From Macrocybe gigantea (taxonomy: Eukaryota > Basidiomycota > Agaricomycetes > Agaricales > Callistosporiaceae), in assembly GCA_011319805.1 (NCBI GenBank), contig SJRY01000040.1:372001-436000 (forward strand): 64,000 nucleotides of DNA, written 5' to 3'. The notes beneath the pieces are model-generated. The model was not told where the DNA came from, did no database searches, and worked only from the letters and a program-made list of their open reading frames with translations. Shown piece by piece: positions 47,215 to 61,475 of this stretch; the first letter of the stretch is position 1, and the number at the start of each line of letters is the position of its first letter. The translations under genes and the position numbers were made by a program.

Positions 47215-50200
47215 ATGAATGACCAGGCCACGGACGAAGAGATGGGGCTAGCAGGGCGACAGCCCACACGACAGCGCAGCTCCATTCCGTCATTTCTCTT
47301 CATCAGCTTTATGCTCTTCATGCTTACGAGCCATAGCGGCGATGAATTCCTTGCACGACACCAATACCAAGACGCCCTGCAATCATTGACGTACCAGCTG
47401 TCAAACTTCACAGCTTGGAGGAACAGCACAGCGTCGAATTTCAGCCTTGTTAGCGAGTCATCTGAACTGGGTGGGGATAAACCTCGAGTATTGACATGTG
47501 CATTCTAGCCTGCTCAAGACTCCAAGGTGCTGCCTATATTGGACTTGTTCCACGTAGGAGGGGGCAGTCCTGTGGATTCAAGCCTTTCATCTTACTACTC
47601 CAACATCACGGGCTTCATACATGCGGATTCGCGTTTCTACAATATCACGCTAGAGTCCCTGGCGTCTTCTCCTAATGCTTCGTGGACTCCAATTACTCAA
47701 AAATTCATGGAAGGTGTGAACAGCACGGAAGCTATACAAAGATTAGGATCTTGGAATTGGACAGCATCAGAGAAGGTAGCATGAGTGTCGTTGAGAAACC
47801 GTCGCGCTTGGAGGGCAAACCCGACATCAAAGATATCGTGCACATTCATGTAATGCATCTATCCTTGATTTACCCGCATATAGGATCCTCACTCTCCCGC
47901 GCCCACGACAGGGAAGAATTGAATTCACGGATACGCGGAAATCGGAAGAGTTGCGCTTGGAATTTGAAGGAGTGCATTTCATTGCGAATGGATCCATTTA
48001 CGGATTCGCGGAACCGCCAGGGTATGTTTCGCTCTTTCCTCATGTTCACAGCCTTTATTCGTGTTCTATCAAGGCGGCACATCGACATTAGATTACTCCC
48101 GTCGTTAGTCCCTGATGCAGTGAAGAATGCAACTGCAGCGGTTATCGAGCCTGAGCTCGTAGCTAGGATCGAGAAATTGAAAAATCTCATTGATGCAGGC
48201 ACTATTGAGCAGGAATCATCGAATGGTCAGTCATGCGCATATCGTGTGAAATGAACGCGTCTTTACACAAACTCACTTTGCCTTTACAGACGAGAAACCG
48301 AAGACCACTTGTCCTTTCACGTTCTATGCGCAATCCCGTCCAGTCGATGTTCCGGAACATCTCATGCAGGAACTAGAAGAGGAGATACAGAGGCCCACAG
48401 GCATATGGACTGTTGGTCGGCCGAAATTGTTATTCGATGCCATTCTTATAAGCAAAGACTGTGGCATGATGTTTGAGCTTGTGCATGCGGAAGGACTACG
48501 GTAAGGTGGGACCTGTCCATAGAAAGCCAGTCATGCTGATCCATACTTATAGGTCTCGAATATTCTTCCGCAAAGTCACTACTTGTATGTTATACATTCG
48601 ACAGTAGTGAGAACACCTACTCATGTGCTTTTGGATTTCGCGGTGCATCAGATGCGGGAACTGCCTCCCTAGCATACCTTCTCCTTTTAATCATCTTTTC
48701 TCGTCAGTCCGAGAAAAGTCGCACACCTAACGGATTATCGCGTGTATCTCGCTGGACATTCTTGGCACAAGCAACTATAGACTGTGTCTGTTTTGCTGGT
48801 TACATAACATTCGCAATTCTGGCAGACGGTCGTCCTTCGTTGTCTCTCATCGCACCGGCTTTTCTGGCCTGCATTTTGTTTATTTATGAAGCAGTAAGTT
48901 TCACTGATTCTGACACGTTTAACAGAAGGCACTCATTTCGGTCTGATCAGCAATTTTCGGTGTTGGTCTACCAAATACAGATACCCGAAAATATGACCAC
49001 GACCGCTGCACCAGCGAATCGCAACCCGCCACAACCAGCTAATTCAGCTGCCAGCCAGCCTACACCTGCCCCTGGACTCTCAACACAGCAAGCGACCACA
49101 CCAAATATAAATAATACCCCAACCCCCACACAACCAGAGACACCGTCATTCTTTTCCTTTTTCATTCATCATGTTCGCACAGATCCCCAAGCGAGGCTTT
49201 GTGAGTCAATGCTGGACCAACCGGTTATGTGATTGACATGCGGTCTTTAGGGGCGATATTGTTCTTGTTTTTGACTTTCATTATTCGTGTCATACTATCA
49301 CCAGTCTTGTTGATGCTGCTCATGAGCGCAGCATATTGCTTGATATGGCTGCCCCAGATCGTGCGGTCGGCAAGAAGGGGGAGAACAAGTGGACTTTCTA
49401 AACGGTACATTGTAGGCACCACAGTTTCTCGGCTTTACTTTGGCCTTTGTAAGTGCATCGATCACATTGTAAATCTCACATTGACGTATTTTTCTAGATT
49501 TTCTCGCTTGTCCAAAAAATGTCCTGGACGTTGAACCTCGTTGTATGCATTCTAATTGTTCATCAAACGCATCGTGTAGCTGAGCATACACAGCATGGTG
49601 TTACCCTGTCGCCGCTTTCGTATGTCTCCAGGCATGTGTATTGATGCTTCAGGATATCTTTGGGCCTGCTTTCTTCCTTCCGAAGAAAGTGAGTTATTAT
49701 CGTTTAGACTTCTTGTGCATTTGCTGATCCGAAGTCAGTATGCGGCTGTCAAAGCATATGATTATCATCCGCCACTGCCTCTTCCCGATCCCGAAGCCCC
49801 AGAACAATCACTTGGAGATTGTTCAATATGCATGGATGCGATATTAGCCAACCCGTCCCAGCGTCGGCCGGCCAAGTTGAACAGTAAGGAAGCCTCAGAG
49901 GTGACACCGGAAGTTTCAACAAGCGCGAGGGCCACGCTAGCAAGCGCCTCTGGACTGTTTGATGCCATGCAGATGGGGATCGATAGGCCAGGAGCCAAGA
50001 AGCATTACAGTCTGGCGCCCTGTCATCATCTATTCGTATGTTTCATTCTCCGATTCCTGTGTGAAGCTCACATTTGTGCTGTACCTTCTCAGCATACCGA
50101 ATGTCTAGAAAAGGTGATTTCCTCGATGCATTGAAGTTGTGATTGGCGCTGACTTCGTCTTTAGTGGCTCGCTATCAAGGTTTACATCCTGTTCACTTCC

Positions 50201-50280
50201 TCTGGCGCTGACTTGGGTTTGACCATTAACTTCATCAGAACATTTGCCCTCAATGCCGTCGGCCTTTACCACCTCTTTAG
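47215..50280 (+). CDS. TUL1: Tul1/Dsc1-type transmembrane RING ubiquitin ligase
   Basis: Catalytic subunit of the Golgi/endosome DSC ubiquitin ligase. The N-terminus has a signal-anchor (IPSFLFISFMLFML). A large lumenal domain follows, with Asn-glycosylation sites (NFTAWRNSTASNFS) and the DUF2921-like texture seen in FHVGGGSPVDSSLSSYY, GVHFIANGSIYGFAEPPG and PTGIWTVGRPKLLFDAIL. Several membrane spans come next (TFLAQATIDCVCFAGYITFA and others), with a Pro/Thr-rich cytosolic loop. The C-terminal RING has CSICMDAI, a long insert, HYSLAPCHHLFHTECLEK, then WLAIKNICPQCRRPLPPL. The last RING part is split by a 15-base exon (50165-50179, WLAIK) and a 42-base final exon (50239-50280). ATG at 47215. 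Confidence 0.93.
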
Positions 50281-50412
50281 GAGTTCGTTTTCTCAATCAG
50301 CTTGTTGTATATTCTTGGTTTTAGCACAGTACGATAGTAATATAGAGTAGTAATGGGAATACCCTGGCTTCGTAAAAAGTCAATTTATATTTCACAAGTG
50401 TGAAAAACATCA

Positions 50413-50484
50413 ACACCGATGGTGAAGTGGTTATCATGCTTGCCTTCCAAGCAAGCGGCACGGGTTCAATTCCCGTTCGGTGTA
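50413..50484 (+). tRNA. tRNA-Gly (anticodon TCC)
   Basis: Acceptor stem ACACCGA pairs with TCGGTGT. The anticodon stem CTTGC/GCAAG encloses loop CTTCCAA with anticodon TCC. The T arm ACGGG-TTCAATT-CCCGT is perfect, and the discriminator is A. 72 bases, no intron. Confidence 0.95.
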
Positions 50485-50736
50485 GCCAAGCTCGATAATT
50501 GGAAAAAAGAATTTTCTTTTTAGGAAAAATTTGGATATTCTTGTTATTTGAGCAATATACGATCTATATTCTCGTAATTAGTTCATGCTGGAACACTGCG
50601 TCCGGATTCGAAAACTTGGGATAAAAGTTGTTGACATCTCAGCTCAACAAGCACAAACAAAGCTGACGCCCTTGGGTGTTAACCGAGGGTACTGACAGAC
50701 ATATCCGGGCGGCACCTCTGGACCCGTAGCCAGATC

Positions 50737-53700
50737 ATGGCGTCCGCTGGCCAAAATCCTCAGTTGGATCAAATCTTCCAGGGCCTGAAGAGCAAGAATG
50801 CAGACACACGTCTCCAGTCTGCCATTGATCTCAAACGTTACGTTCGTGTCGTCTCCCGGCTCGGCATTACATGCTGCCTAATCGTCTCCATAGCTATCTG
50901 CGGCCGTCGCGGAAATGTCTCCAGATGCGGCTTCCAAGCTTTGGGATAACGAGGTCAATCGACGGCTGTTTGACCTGACCCACAGTCCCAATACCACTGA
51001 TGCATTTGGTGGTTTAGTTGCGATCGGTGCGTTCCTGGGCCTAAATGATTGTGCTTCTGTGTGCTTAGTAGCGTATCCATTCAGACCATCTCCTGGACCT
51101 CGACGCGGACGAGTCAATAGGCTCTAAGAGGAATCTTTTCCGATTCTGGAATTACGTCAAACATGTTCTACCCAACCACGATGTCAACCTCATGCTCACA
51201 GCTTCGAAGACGCTTGGTAAGATCGCTGAGATAGGAGGGGCAGCGTTTGGAGAGCGGTTCATGGACTTGGAGGTTCCCGCTGCAATAGAACTTATGCAAC
51301 CAGACAAGCAGGAGACGCCGCGATATGCAGGGGTTTTGATTTTGAAGGAACTCGCGCGGAACAGCCCAACTTATTTCCACACGCATATCAACATCGTCTT
51401 CGACAACATATTGGTGCCTTTACGGGATCAACGCCTGATCGTCCGGGAAGGCGCTGCAGAATTGCTGGCGGCCTGTCTAGAGATTGTAACGCAGAGGGAG
51501 CGACAGACATACAACACCTATTTGTCGCGGATATTGGCGGATGCACAGGCTGGATTGAAGCAGAATTCTCCGGAAATTATTCATGGCTCTTTGCTGACTT
51601 ATCGTGAACTTTTGCTGCATGCTGGAATGGCGAGTAAAGCTGTATACCGCACCTTTCGCCCAACTCACATTTCCCCATCCTAGTTCATGAAGGACAATTT
51701 CTTGGATACCGCAGAACAGATCCTGCGATTCAAGTCCCACCGAGATTTACTTGTCCGGAAGATGGTCATTACAATGATTCCTTCTCTCGCTGCTTATGAC
51801 ACCCAGACTTTCACTGAGCACTTCTTGCACAAAGCCATGGCACATCTATTGACACAATTAGATAAGCCTAACGAGCGATCGTTTGGTTCGTTTTCAGTTG
51901 CTTTAACGCTCAGCTGCCGCGACTCAAGTTTGTGTACAGCGTTCATCGCCATTGGGCATACTGCAAAAGCTGTTAGGAGCGATATGAAGCCTTTTCTCGA
52001 GTCAATTATGGCACAGATAAAGCTAGGACTTCAAGGCCGAGGGTGAGTCGTGTGCCAGATCCTCGTCGTTGCCTTACATATTTCAGCAGACGTAAAAATG
52101 CTCCTTCTGAAGAGCCAATTTTCCAATGTATTGGCATGCTTGCAGAAGCCGTCGGACCCAATCTCACGAAATTGCTACACGATCAACTTGACCTCATGTT
52201 GGCTTGCGGATTGAGTGAGCCCTTGCGGCAAGCGCTAGTCGCTATAGCCAGACATATTCCCCCACTGCTGAGAACAATTCAAGGTCAATGATTGCATCGA
52301 CGACTTGATTGCGAACGTCGACACTTATGTATTTCGCGCAGATCGCCTCCTTGATCTCATATCTATGATCCTCAGTGGCCAACCGTACCGACCACTCGGC
52401 GCTCCCCCATCTTTAGTACGAACCGACACTCCAATGACCACAAGGGATCTAAATGCCACACAGGTTAGCACCCATGAACAGATTCTTTCCGACTCTTGTC
52501 TCAACTAATTGTTTTAGGTGTCGGCTACCGAAAAGAGCCCTGAATTGATAACACTTGCACTCTTTACCCTTGGCTCTTTTGACTTCCATGGTATAGATCT
52601 CTTTTCATAGTGAATTCCTGAATATTGATTGTCGGCAAGGTCACATCCTCAACGAGTTTGTTCGCAGTTGTGCGCTGCCTTATTTAGAGGACGACAACCC
52701 AGAAATACGTCGGGCAGCAGCACTGACGTGCTGTCGTCTGTTTGTTCGAGATCCGATATGTTTCCAGTCAAGCAGCCATGCGATCGAGGTCATCAGTGAT
52801 GTTCTAGACAAGCTTCTTACTGTTGGTATTGCCGATCCAGGTGACGCGGATCCCTTTCTTCCCAACCTAGGATGTTTTAACAAAGTAATATAGATCCCGA
52901 AATTCGGCTAACCGTTCTAAGATCTCTTCACGATCAATTTGACAAGCATCTCGCTCAGGCGGAGAACGTCAGGTCTCTATTCATTGCTCTCAATGACGAA
53001 GTATTCGAGAACAGGGAGACGGCGGTTGGGTTGATTGGTCGACTCGCAAAGCACAATCCAGCTTATGTCATGCCATCTCTCCGCAAAGCGCTGATCCAAC
53101 TTTTGACAGAGTTGGAATACTCCACCGTCTCGTACGTAATACGTTGGTGTTCGATCCGTGAAGCTGACCGGTTTCATAGACGCAACCGTGAAGAATGTAC
53201 CCGGTTATTGACGCTTCTCGTTAGTGCCACTCAACGGTTGATCAAGCCCTACGCTTTACCGATGCTGAGAGTGCTGCTCCCAAAAGCCAACGACGTGAAC
53301 GCAACAGTCGCCGCCAACGTCCTCATGTGCCTCGGAGAATTGACGTGCGCCGGAGGAGAGGACGCCATGCCCCATGTGCCGGACCTCATGCAAACGATTA
53401 TTGCAAAACTGTCGGATCCATCTCTCATCAAACGCGATGCCGCTCTTCATGCGCTTGGCCAAGTGTGCTCGAGCACTGGATACGTCATTGCGCCTTTGGC
53501 CGACTACCCGCAGCTGCTGCCGTTGCTTGGTCGAATCCTCAAGTCGGAGTCCAACCAAACAGTCCGGCGAGAGGTCGTCAAGGTCCTTGGTATCTTAGGG
53601 GCTCTGGACCCGTACAAGCGCAAGATGCGCCCGGAAGAAGAAGCAAGCGAGAAAGCGATGACCGCGGTTAATCAACTGCCTGTTACCCAGCACAGCTCGC

Positions 53701-56700
53701 AGTCGGACGACTATTTCCAGACTGTCGTCATCACTGCCCTTTTGGCAATACTGAAGGACCAGTCGTTGAGCAATCATCACGCCACCGTCATCGAGGCAGT
53801 CATGTCCATTTTCAAGACACAAGGTCTCAAATGTGTGACTTTCCTTCCTCAAGTACGTCAAAGCATTACTGCTGAAGTTTTAGGTCTGATCCTTTGAAAA
53901 TATGGCAGATCATTCCCGCATTTGCAGCCGTAGCACGAGGATCGACAGCTCGTCTTGGTTTCTATCTGGAACAGCTGGCAATTCTCGTCGGCATCGTCAA
54001 ACAACACGTCCGTAATTTCATGCCTGATATATTCGGTCTAGTGGTCGAACTCTGGGACAACCCTACGCTCCAACTCCCCATCGTGTCCTTAATTGAAGCA
54101 TTGGGCAAAGCCCTGGACTCGGAATTCAAGCCTTTCCTGCCCACCGTTCTTCCGCTTTTCCTGAAGGCGTTTGATAGTGATGTAGGAGAGAAAAGAATGA
54201 CCACGCAGATCAAAATCTTCGATGCCTTTTTGACCTTTGGTACGAATATTGAGGAGTACCTGCACCTAGTCATCCCCATCATCGTCAAGGCATATGAAAG
54301 GGATATTCCAGGGGCAGTCGCACTCCGGAAACGCGCCATACAGACGATCGACGGGTTGTCGCGCAGAGTCAACTTCTCTGATCATGCATCGCGTATTATC
54401 CATCCAATGGTCAGAGTCTTGGAGAACTCCAATAATGAGCTCAGGATGGCCGTGATGGATACGCTTTGCTCGCTAGTCATCCAGCTAGGATCAGATTTCG
54501 CCATCTTCGTGCCTACCATTAATAAGGCAGGTTTCAAGCGCTCACAGCACCCCAGATTTACTTACTCGCATCTAGTGCCTTCTCAAACATCGTATCCCAC
54601 ACCCTAAATACGAGAATTTAATTTCCAAGTTGTTGAATGGAGAACGACTTCCACAGGAAGCTGGCGTCTTGGACCTTCTGTATGTCGTTCGCGATACTTT
54701 CCTCATCAACTTACTGAATGTCACCTAGCATGAGCGAAACCAACAAACCACCGGACTTTCCTGCCCCTGCTGAAGCAACGAAGATGGCCGTCAATCAGCA
54801 GCATCTGAAACAAGCATGGGATGTGTCAGCGGTGACAACTAGAGAGGATTGGATAGAATGGATGCATCGGCTCAGCGTTGAATTCATGAAGGAATCGCCC
54901 TCACATGCCCTGCGTGCATGCATGAGTCTCGTTGAAATTCATCCTCCACTCGCTAAGGAGTTGTTCAATGCTGCCTTCCTATCTTGTTGGACGGAACTTT
55001 ACGAGCAATATCAGGTCCGTCTTTTTTGCTCACAGCGATCTTTAGTTCATGAAATTACTGTAGGAAGACCTTGTGCGCTCGATTGAGCATGCAATTACCT
55101 CCTCGACCGCTCCCTCAGAGCTGATCCATCGTTTGCTCAACTTGGCTGAATTCATGGAACATGAGGAGAAGCCCTTGCCTATCGAACACCGGACACTCGG
55201 GGAATACGCCAAGAAATATATGGCGTATGCGAAGGCGTTGCACTATAAGGAGCTTGAATTCTTCGCTGAATCATCCCCCGCTGTCATCGAGTCTCTGATC
55301 TCTATAAACACGAAGCTACAGCAACATGATGCTGCACTAGGAACTCTAGTGACGGCCGGCGAGCAATACGATGTCACCAGACAAGAAGAATGGTATGAAA
55401 AGCTGGGTCGATGGCAAGAAGCTCTGGTTGCATATGAGCGTAAGGCTGAATTCGAGCCAGAAGACCCTGAGGTACAGATTGGACGCATGAAATGTTTGCA
55501 TGCCCTCGGAGAGTGGGACCAGTTGGCTTCGCATGTAGAAGAGACGTGGGCCAATGCAAACAACGATATCAGAAGGGAAATCGCCCCTATGGCCACCGCA
55601 GCGGCATGGTCCCTGCGTGATTGGGATTCCATGGACAAGTTCATCGCGAACATGAAAAACGATTCACCAGACCGAGCCTTCTATCGTGCCATTTTATTAG
55701 TCCACCAAAACCAGTTCCCGAAGGCATTGGTGCAGATCGCCAAAGCTCGAGACATGTTGGAGCCGGAATTGACTTCCTTTGTCGGTGACAGCTATGGTCG
55801 TTCGTACAAGTTGGTCCATTCATTCTTAGATAATCAATTCGTGCTCTCTGACTTACATTATTGCAGCGTCATGGTTCGGGCACAGATGTTGTCCGAGCTG
55901 GAGGAGATCATTGCGTTTAAGCAATACGCAGACCAACCAGAAAGACAGCAAGCGATGAGGAAGACATGGATGAAACGGTATAAGCTTTGACTATTAAATA
56001 TTACGGTTGTTAATTCTGCTCAAGTCTCCAAGGTTGCCAACCTGACGTCGAGGTCTGGCAAAGGATTCTCCAAGTCCGGACCCTCGTCCTTAATCCGGAG
56101 GATGATCCCTTAATGTGGATTAAGTTTGCGAATCTGTGTCGCAAATCTGAACGTATGATGCTTGCAGAGAAAACCATTAACTCTCTTCTATCACCAGAAC
56201 GGGTGCGCTCTCTACTGAGTCAGAAGTTAACCCTGACATTAAGCAGTCGTTCTAGGCGCACACGAAGGCGCCCCCTAATGTTGTTTATGCTCAACTCAAG
56301 TATATGTGGGCCAGGGGTGCCCGAGAGGATAGCCTCGGGTTCTTACATCAGTTTGCAGCCAGCCTTGCAAAAGACCTGCAGCATGAGTCGGGCGACGCTG
56401 CACACCTGGGAGTCTCGAAGCAGAAGCTTGATGAATTGTCCAAGCTATTGGCTCGTTGCTATTTCAAGACCGCTCAATGGCAAGTTGAGCTTGCGGACAA
56501 CTGGGGCGCGGTAAGTGTTTCGAATGCATGGATGCTGCTGTTCACGTTATAATCTCCCAATTTAGAGAAAAGTTGATGACATTTTGCACGCATATCACCT
56601 TGCAACTCATTATGATCCATCGTGGTACAAAGCTTGGCATACGTGGGCTCTCACGAATTTCGACGTGATCAGCTATGTCGAGAATCAGCATCCAAACAGA

Positions 56701-59296
56701 GAAGGGTACTCGGGATTGACGGCACATGTTCTACAGGCTGTGCAAGGTACGGCTTGAGGATGCATATTCTGAAATATAGTGCTGACTGTTTACTTAGGAT
56801 TCTTCCGCTCAATTGCTCTCAGGAACGAAGAAGCGCTTCAAGATACCCTACGACTGTTGACGCTTTGGTTTAAGTATGGCTCTCATGATGAAGTCAGCCA
56901 TACCATGGCAGAAGGCTTCACTACTGTCGAAGTTGACACGTGGCTGGAAGTCATACCCCAGGTATCTTATTCTTATGACCTTTCGCGGCTTGAATTTCTC
57001 TTTGACCCTCTACACCTAGATCATAGCGCGCATTCAAACCCCGCATATCAACATTCGGCGCAATATTGATAACCTTCTTACGGATGTTGGAAAACACCAC
57101 CCCCAAGCTTTGATTTATCCCCTTACGGTGGCTTCGAAGTCCTCGAGCGCCTCTCGCAGCAATGCTGCCAAGTCGATCATGAAGAGGATGCAAGAGCACA
57201 GTGCTAAGATTGTCCATCAGGCTCTTCTCGTGAGCCGCGAGCTCATCCGTGTAGCGATTTTATGGCATGAGCTTTGGCACGAAGGTCTTGAAGAAGCCTC
57301 ACGACATTTCTTCACTGAAAAGAACCCCGATGGTATGATTGCCGCTCTCGAACCCCTCCACGATATGCTCGAAGAAGTAAGTGAAATAATAGATTCCATT
57401 AGAAGGAACTCACTTCCCCTAGGGTCCGAGCACTGCTCGGGAAACGTCTTTCGCCCAAGTATTCGGCCGAGAACTTCATGAAGCCAGAGAGGCGACCAGA
57501 AGATGGCGGGCATATGGGGATGCGAGCGAGCTTGATAAAGCTTGGGATATATATTATGGGGTAAATTGACATGCCGTTCATCTTTCCCGACTCTCTTGAC
57601 ATCAAACCAGGTCTTTAAAAAAGTTGAAAAGCATCTGCCTCAGCTCACAACTCTGGACTTGCAATATGTCTCCCCAAGCCTCCTCAAAGCTCGGAACCTT
57701 GACTTGGCCGTTCCAGGTAAAGCAATAATGCCTCTGTTATAAATACAAGCTAATTCTGTCACAGGCACATATCAAAGCGGACGCCCGGTCATAACTATCG
57801 TTAGCTTTGCTACGAAACTCACCGTCATAGCATCCAAACAAAGGCCACGTCGATTATCGCTCAGAGGCAGTGACGGACGAGATTATCAATACCTCCTGAA
57901 AGGTAGGGTTAACTTGACCAGGCTAATTCCTACTTATGCAACATTTCCTTGTAGGTCATGAGGATCTGCGCCAAGACGAACGTGTGATGCAGTTGTTCAG
58001 CCTGGTCAACACTCTTCTGTCTGTCGACACAGATAGCTTCAAGCGACGCCTGCATATACAGCGTTATCCGGTCATCCCATTAGCTCCCAATGCCGGTCTC
58101 TTGGGATGGGTGCAGGATAGTGACACGCTACACGTCCTCATCCGAGACTACAGAGACTCACGCAAAGTCCTGCTCAACATAGAGTACCGGCTGATGCTCC
58201 AGGTTAGCAAATCTGGTTCAACCATGGTATACTACTACTAACATCGCTACTATAAGATGGCTCCTGATTACGAAAACCTCATGCTACTCCAAAAGATCGA
58301 AGTCTTCGAATACGCGCTAGAGAACACTACAGGCCAAGACCTTTATCGAGTATTGTGGCTGAAGAGCGCCAACTCGGAACATTGGCTAGAACGGAGAGCC
58401 ACCTATACTCGATCTCTAGCTGTGAACAGTATGGTGGGACATATCCTGGGGTTGGGAGATCGGCACCCCTCCAATCTGTTGCTCGAAAGGAGCACAGGAA
58501 AAGTCGTCCACATTGATTTCGGTGATTGTTTCGAAGTTGCCATGCATCGCGAAAAATTCCCAGAAAAGGTGCCGTTCCGACTGACAAGGATGCTCACTCA
58601 CGCCATGGAGGTACGTGTAACGCAGGATGTAATAATCAGATCGGTCTGACGACTCTTTGCAGGTCAGTGGTATCGAAGGCAGCTTCAGGCGGACGTGCGA
58701 AATTACGATGCTCGTACTGCGGAATAACAAGGAGTCCCTGATGGCTGTCTTGGAAGCCTTCATCTACGATCCATTGATTAATTGGAGATTGATGCAAGCT
58801 GATGTGGAAGTCCGACGGCCGGAAGGTGATACCCATGTTTGACTCGTTTGAGAGTTTGTCCTGATCGGCATTCGCCCCAGAAACGGATCCTGGACGTGCC
58901 GCCGAGCTGGCACGAGTTGCGGCCCACCCTCAGGCGCCGACTCGCAAGCTGAAGGCAGATGAGAAAGATATCTTCAACGGCAAGTGGAGGAGCGTCTGTG
59001 CTTTGCACTTCCCACCTGATACGTTCTTGGTTGTGTAGAAAACGCGACCCAATTTGGGGCTCAGGAAATCCGCAACGAACGCGCCCTTCAAGTATATAAT
59101 AGGGTACAACACAAATTAACTGGTGAATGGCCCGAGACCTACTCGCATCGGACCTCGCTCATGTCGTTTCCTAGGACGCGATTTCAATCCCGAGGTTGCC
59201 CTAACCGTGGATTTGCAAGTCGAAAAGCTGATTGAACAGGCGACATCGTTCGAAAACCTATGTCAATGCTTTTCTGGTTGGTGTGCTTTCTGGTAA
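50737..59296 (+). CDS. TOR: TOR protein kinase
   Basis: PI3K-related Ser/Thr kinase, core of TORC1/TORC2, controlling growth in response to nutrients. Start [20 protein letters not shown] at 50737; then HEAT repeats (for example [40 protein letters not shown]) and the FAT region. The FRB domain has [20 protein letters not shown] and [19 protein letters not shown]; the Ser, Phe, Trp and Tyr positions known to contact FKBP-rapamycin are kept. Kinase motifs are [38 protein letters not shown] (catalytic loop), IDFGDCFE (DFG) and [14 protein letters not shown]. The FATC tail ends [18 protein letters not shown]. About 2,350 residues by estimate, usual for TOR. The next-to-last intron (58980-59038) has a GC donor (gcaagt); only that reading joins DIFN to [16 protein letters not shown]. 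Confidence 0.96.
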
Positions 59297-59416
59297 AACG
59301 TTACGATAGACAGAGAGGACTTGTAGTATGAAGCTTTCGTATACACTAGCTCGCCGCAATGTGTTATCTTGTATATATAAGGATGTATGGGTAGGACAGG
59401 GACTAATTACGACCAT

Positions 59417-61273
59417 CTATTTTCCTTCCGCCTCATCCGTGCCATCATCGTCCTCCCCGGAGTCGTCCTTGGGACGGGCCTTACGTTTCCCGGTCTTCGA
59501 GGCTTTTACGCGCTTTGATTTCGTAGTGCCGGGTTTCGGTGCGTCGTTGGCCATCAAGTCCTTCCCAATTGCAGACTTGATGCGCCCCGCTATGCTCTCC
59601 AGGTCAGCTGAATTTACGTCCAGCCCAGACAGCTGGTACAAGGTCTCGATCTCTGTCACCCAGACGTCTCTAGGACGCTCGAAATTTGGCGTCTCTAGAA
59701 TTAGAGGAATGTTCTGGACGCGAGGGTCGTTCAGGATGTGGTGGAAGGTGACGAGCCCGAGGTGTCCCCTGCGGCCACGACGCCGTTTTAATAAAACACA
59801 TCGTAACGGAACGCAAGACGCACGGACATTCCGATGTTTTGATGTCGGTCGCGTTTTGAGTCATATTCCGCCTTTGAGTCGTTCAGGTGCATTCCACGCA
59901 AGTAGGATAGTCCGACTTGAGTGTCAAATTTCTGCACTGCAATGGAGGGGTCAGAACAAATCTCGACACCATTATAAAAGCTTCATTCTCACGCATATCG
60001 CTAGAGGGATATTAGATGGATATTAGAAATTTTGTATTTGGGTCAGGCATAGGAAGAAACGGGGTGCCTACTCCCAGGCTTCTTTTGTCCTGATATCATA
60101 TCCCTTCAGAGGACGTCAACCTTGATTTATGTTATCTGCAATGTTCTTACAGCTGCAAACGTATGACCTGTGCAAAAGGGTGTCGTGCTGAGGAGATGAT
60201 TGCAAAGAGGTTCGGAAGCGCATACAGGTGTCCAAGCATACCCCGACTCGCGACTTGTCTTGGACGTGGGATATTATTTGCCCCAGATGCTGAAAGTCGG
60301 ATCCGATGATGTTTCCAGCCCCCGCCATGTTCTCGAGCACCACGACGACGGTGCTCGTCTCTTTGTGGGCGCGGTTGATACACTCTGCTATGTGCGAAAT
60401 GGACTCGGCCGGCGTCGCGCCGCCTACGGTCGAACCTGGGCTTCACGACATGCATCAGCGACCAGACAAAGGTGACGACGGACGTGAGATTCCTGCACGC
60501 ACTGGAAGTTGTAGTATTTGAGCCCAAGCGCTTCGCACCTCTTCAAATCGTCGACGAAGCATTCAAAAGACTTTTCCCGCTTTTCACTGGTGACAAAAGT
60601 TTCCGCAGGTCGGGCCCGATCGTATCACAAGGGTCGTTAGATATCGCAAGACTCACGCGTCGGGATTACCCATGTTGATCAAGTAGCTTCCGTGCGGCAG
60701 CACGACGTCGTTCGTATACCCGTACTTCTCCATGCGTTCGCGGAACAGGGCTATCGACTCGGCGGAGAGAGGTGGGGAAGACCATTTCCTCTGGGACTTG
60801 ACAAAGATCGCAAACGCGTTAGCACTGTTTGATCCAAGTCCAAAATGCGCAAACGATGAGATGGTGCAACGTGATTATGATGAAAAAATGCATGCACCCT
60901 ATAGCAGCAGCGTTGACGACCGTGTTTTCGACGCCCCCCAACCCCGACACGTGCGCACCGACTTTCCAGGGACTGTCGCGTCGTTCCGGGAGGGTCGACT
61001 CCATCAAGTCCTCGATGGCCTTGTCGCCCTTCTTCCGCGGTCGCGGCGACTCGATTTCGCGCGTCTCGAATTCCTCATCTTGACACAACCCACAAACCGT
61101 CAGAATTGCACGTCTCAGTGTTTCGCGCGCAGTCGTGACAAGGACTGACCAAGTTCCTCGGTCGTTTGTCGGTTTATCGTCCTGGCCCTCTTCGCGGGCC
61201 GGTGTTTGGGTTGCTGGTCCGCCTTGGTGGCAGCGGCGGTGCCAGTGTGCGTCATGCTCCGTGTCTGGACCAT
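59417..61273 (-). CDS. APN1: AP endonuclease Apn1 (endonuclease IV family)
   Basis: Zinc-dependent TIM-barrel enzyme that cuts DNA at abasic sites in base excision repair. From ATG 61273 ([20 protein letters not shown]) a Lys/Arg-rich, NLS-like N-terminus leads to [144 protein letters not shown] and IPLILETPN. The metal-binding His and Glu of these motifs are present. An upstream in-frame ATG at 61381 adds an Arg/Ala/Ser-rich stretch with mitochondrial-presequence character. A 17-base exon (60151-60167) carries CHTFAA. The C-terminus is Lys-rich then acidic. Stop at 59417. Confidence 0.94.
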
Positions 61274-61475
61274 GGCGACGAGGCGAGAAGGGCCGAAAGC
61301 GCACGGGCGTGTGGCGACGTGAAAGGCTTGCTGAATCAGACTCGGCCGCGCTGTGCAAAATGCGACGGCGGAGGCAAGCATGAACAGAGCTGCCCAAGAC
61401 TCCGTTCGTGAACGACGAACTTATTGGTGTCAAACGAGGAGGAGCAAGGGAATTTGATGAGGTCGAGAAGTGTAA

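Noticed and set aside
60819..61433. Minus-strand frame of 204 codons as the APN1 N-terminus
   Set aside because: Its part upstream of 61,130 is in a different frame from MVQTRSM, which splices cleanly to DEEFETRE; only the inner part is APN1.
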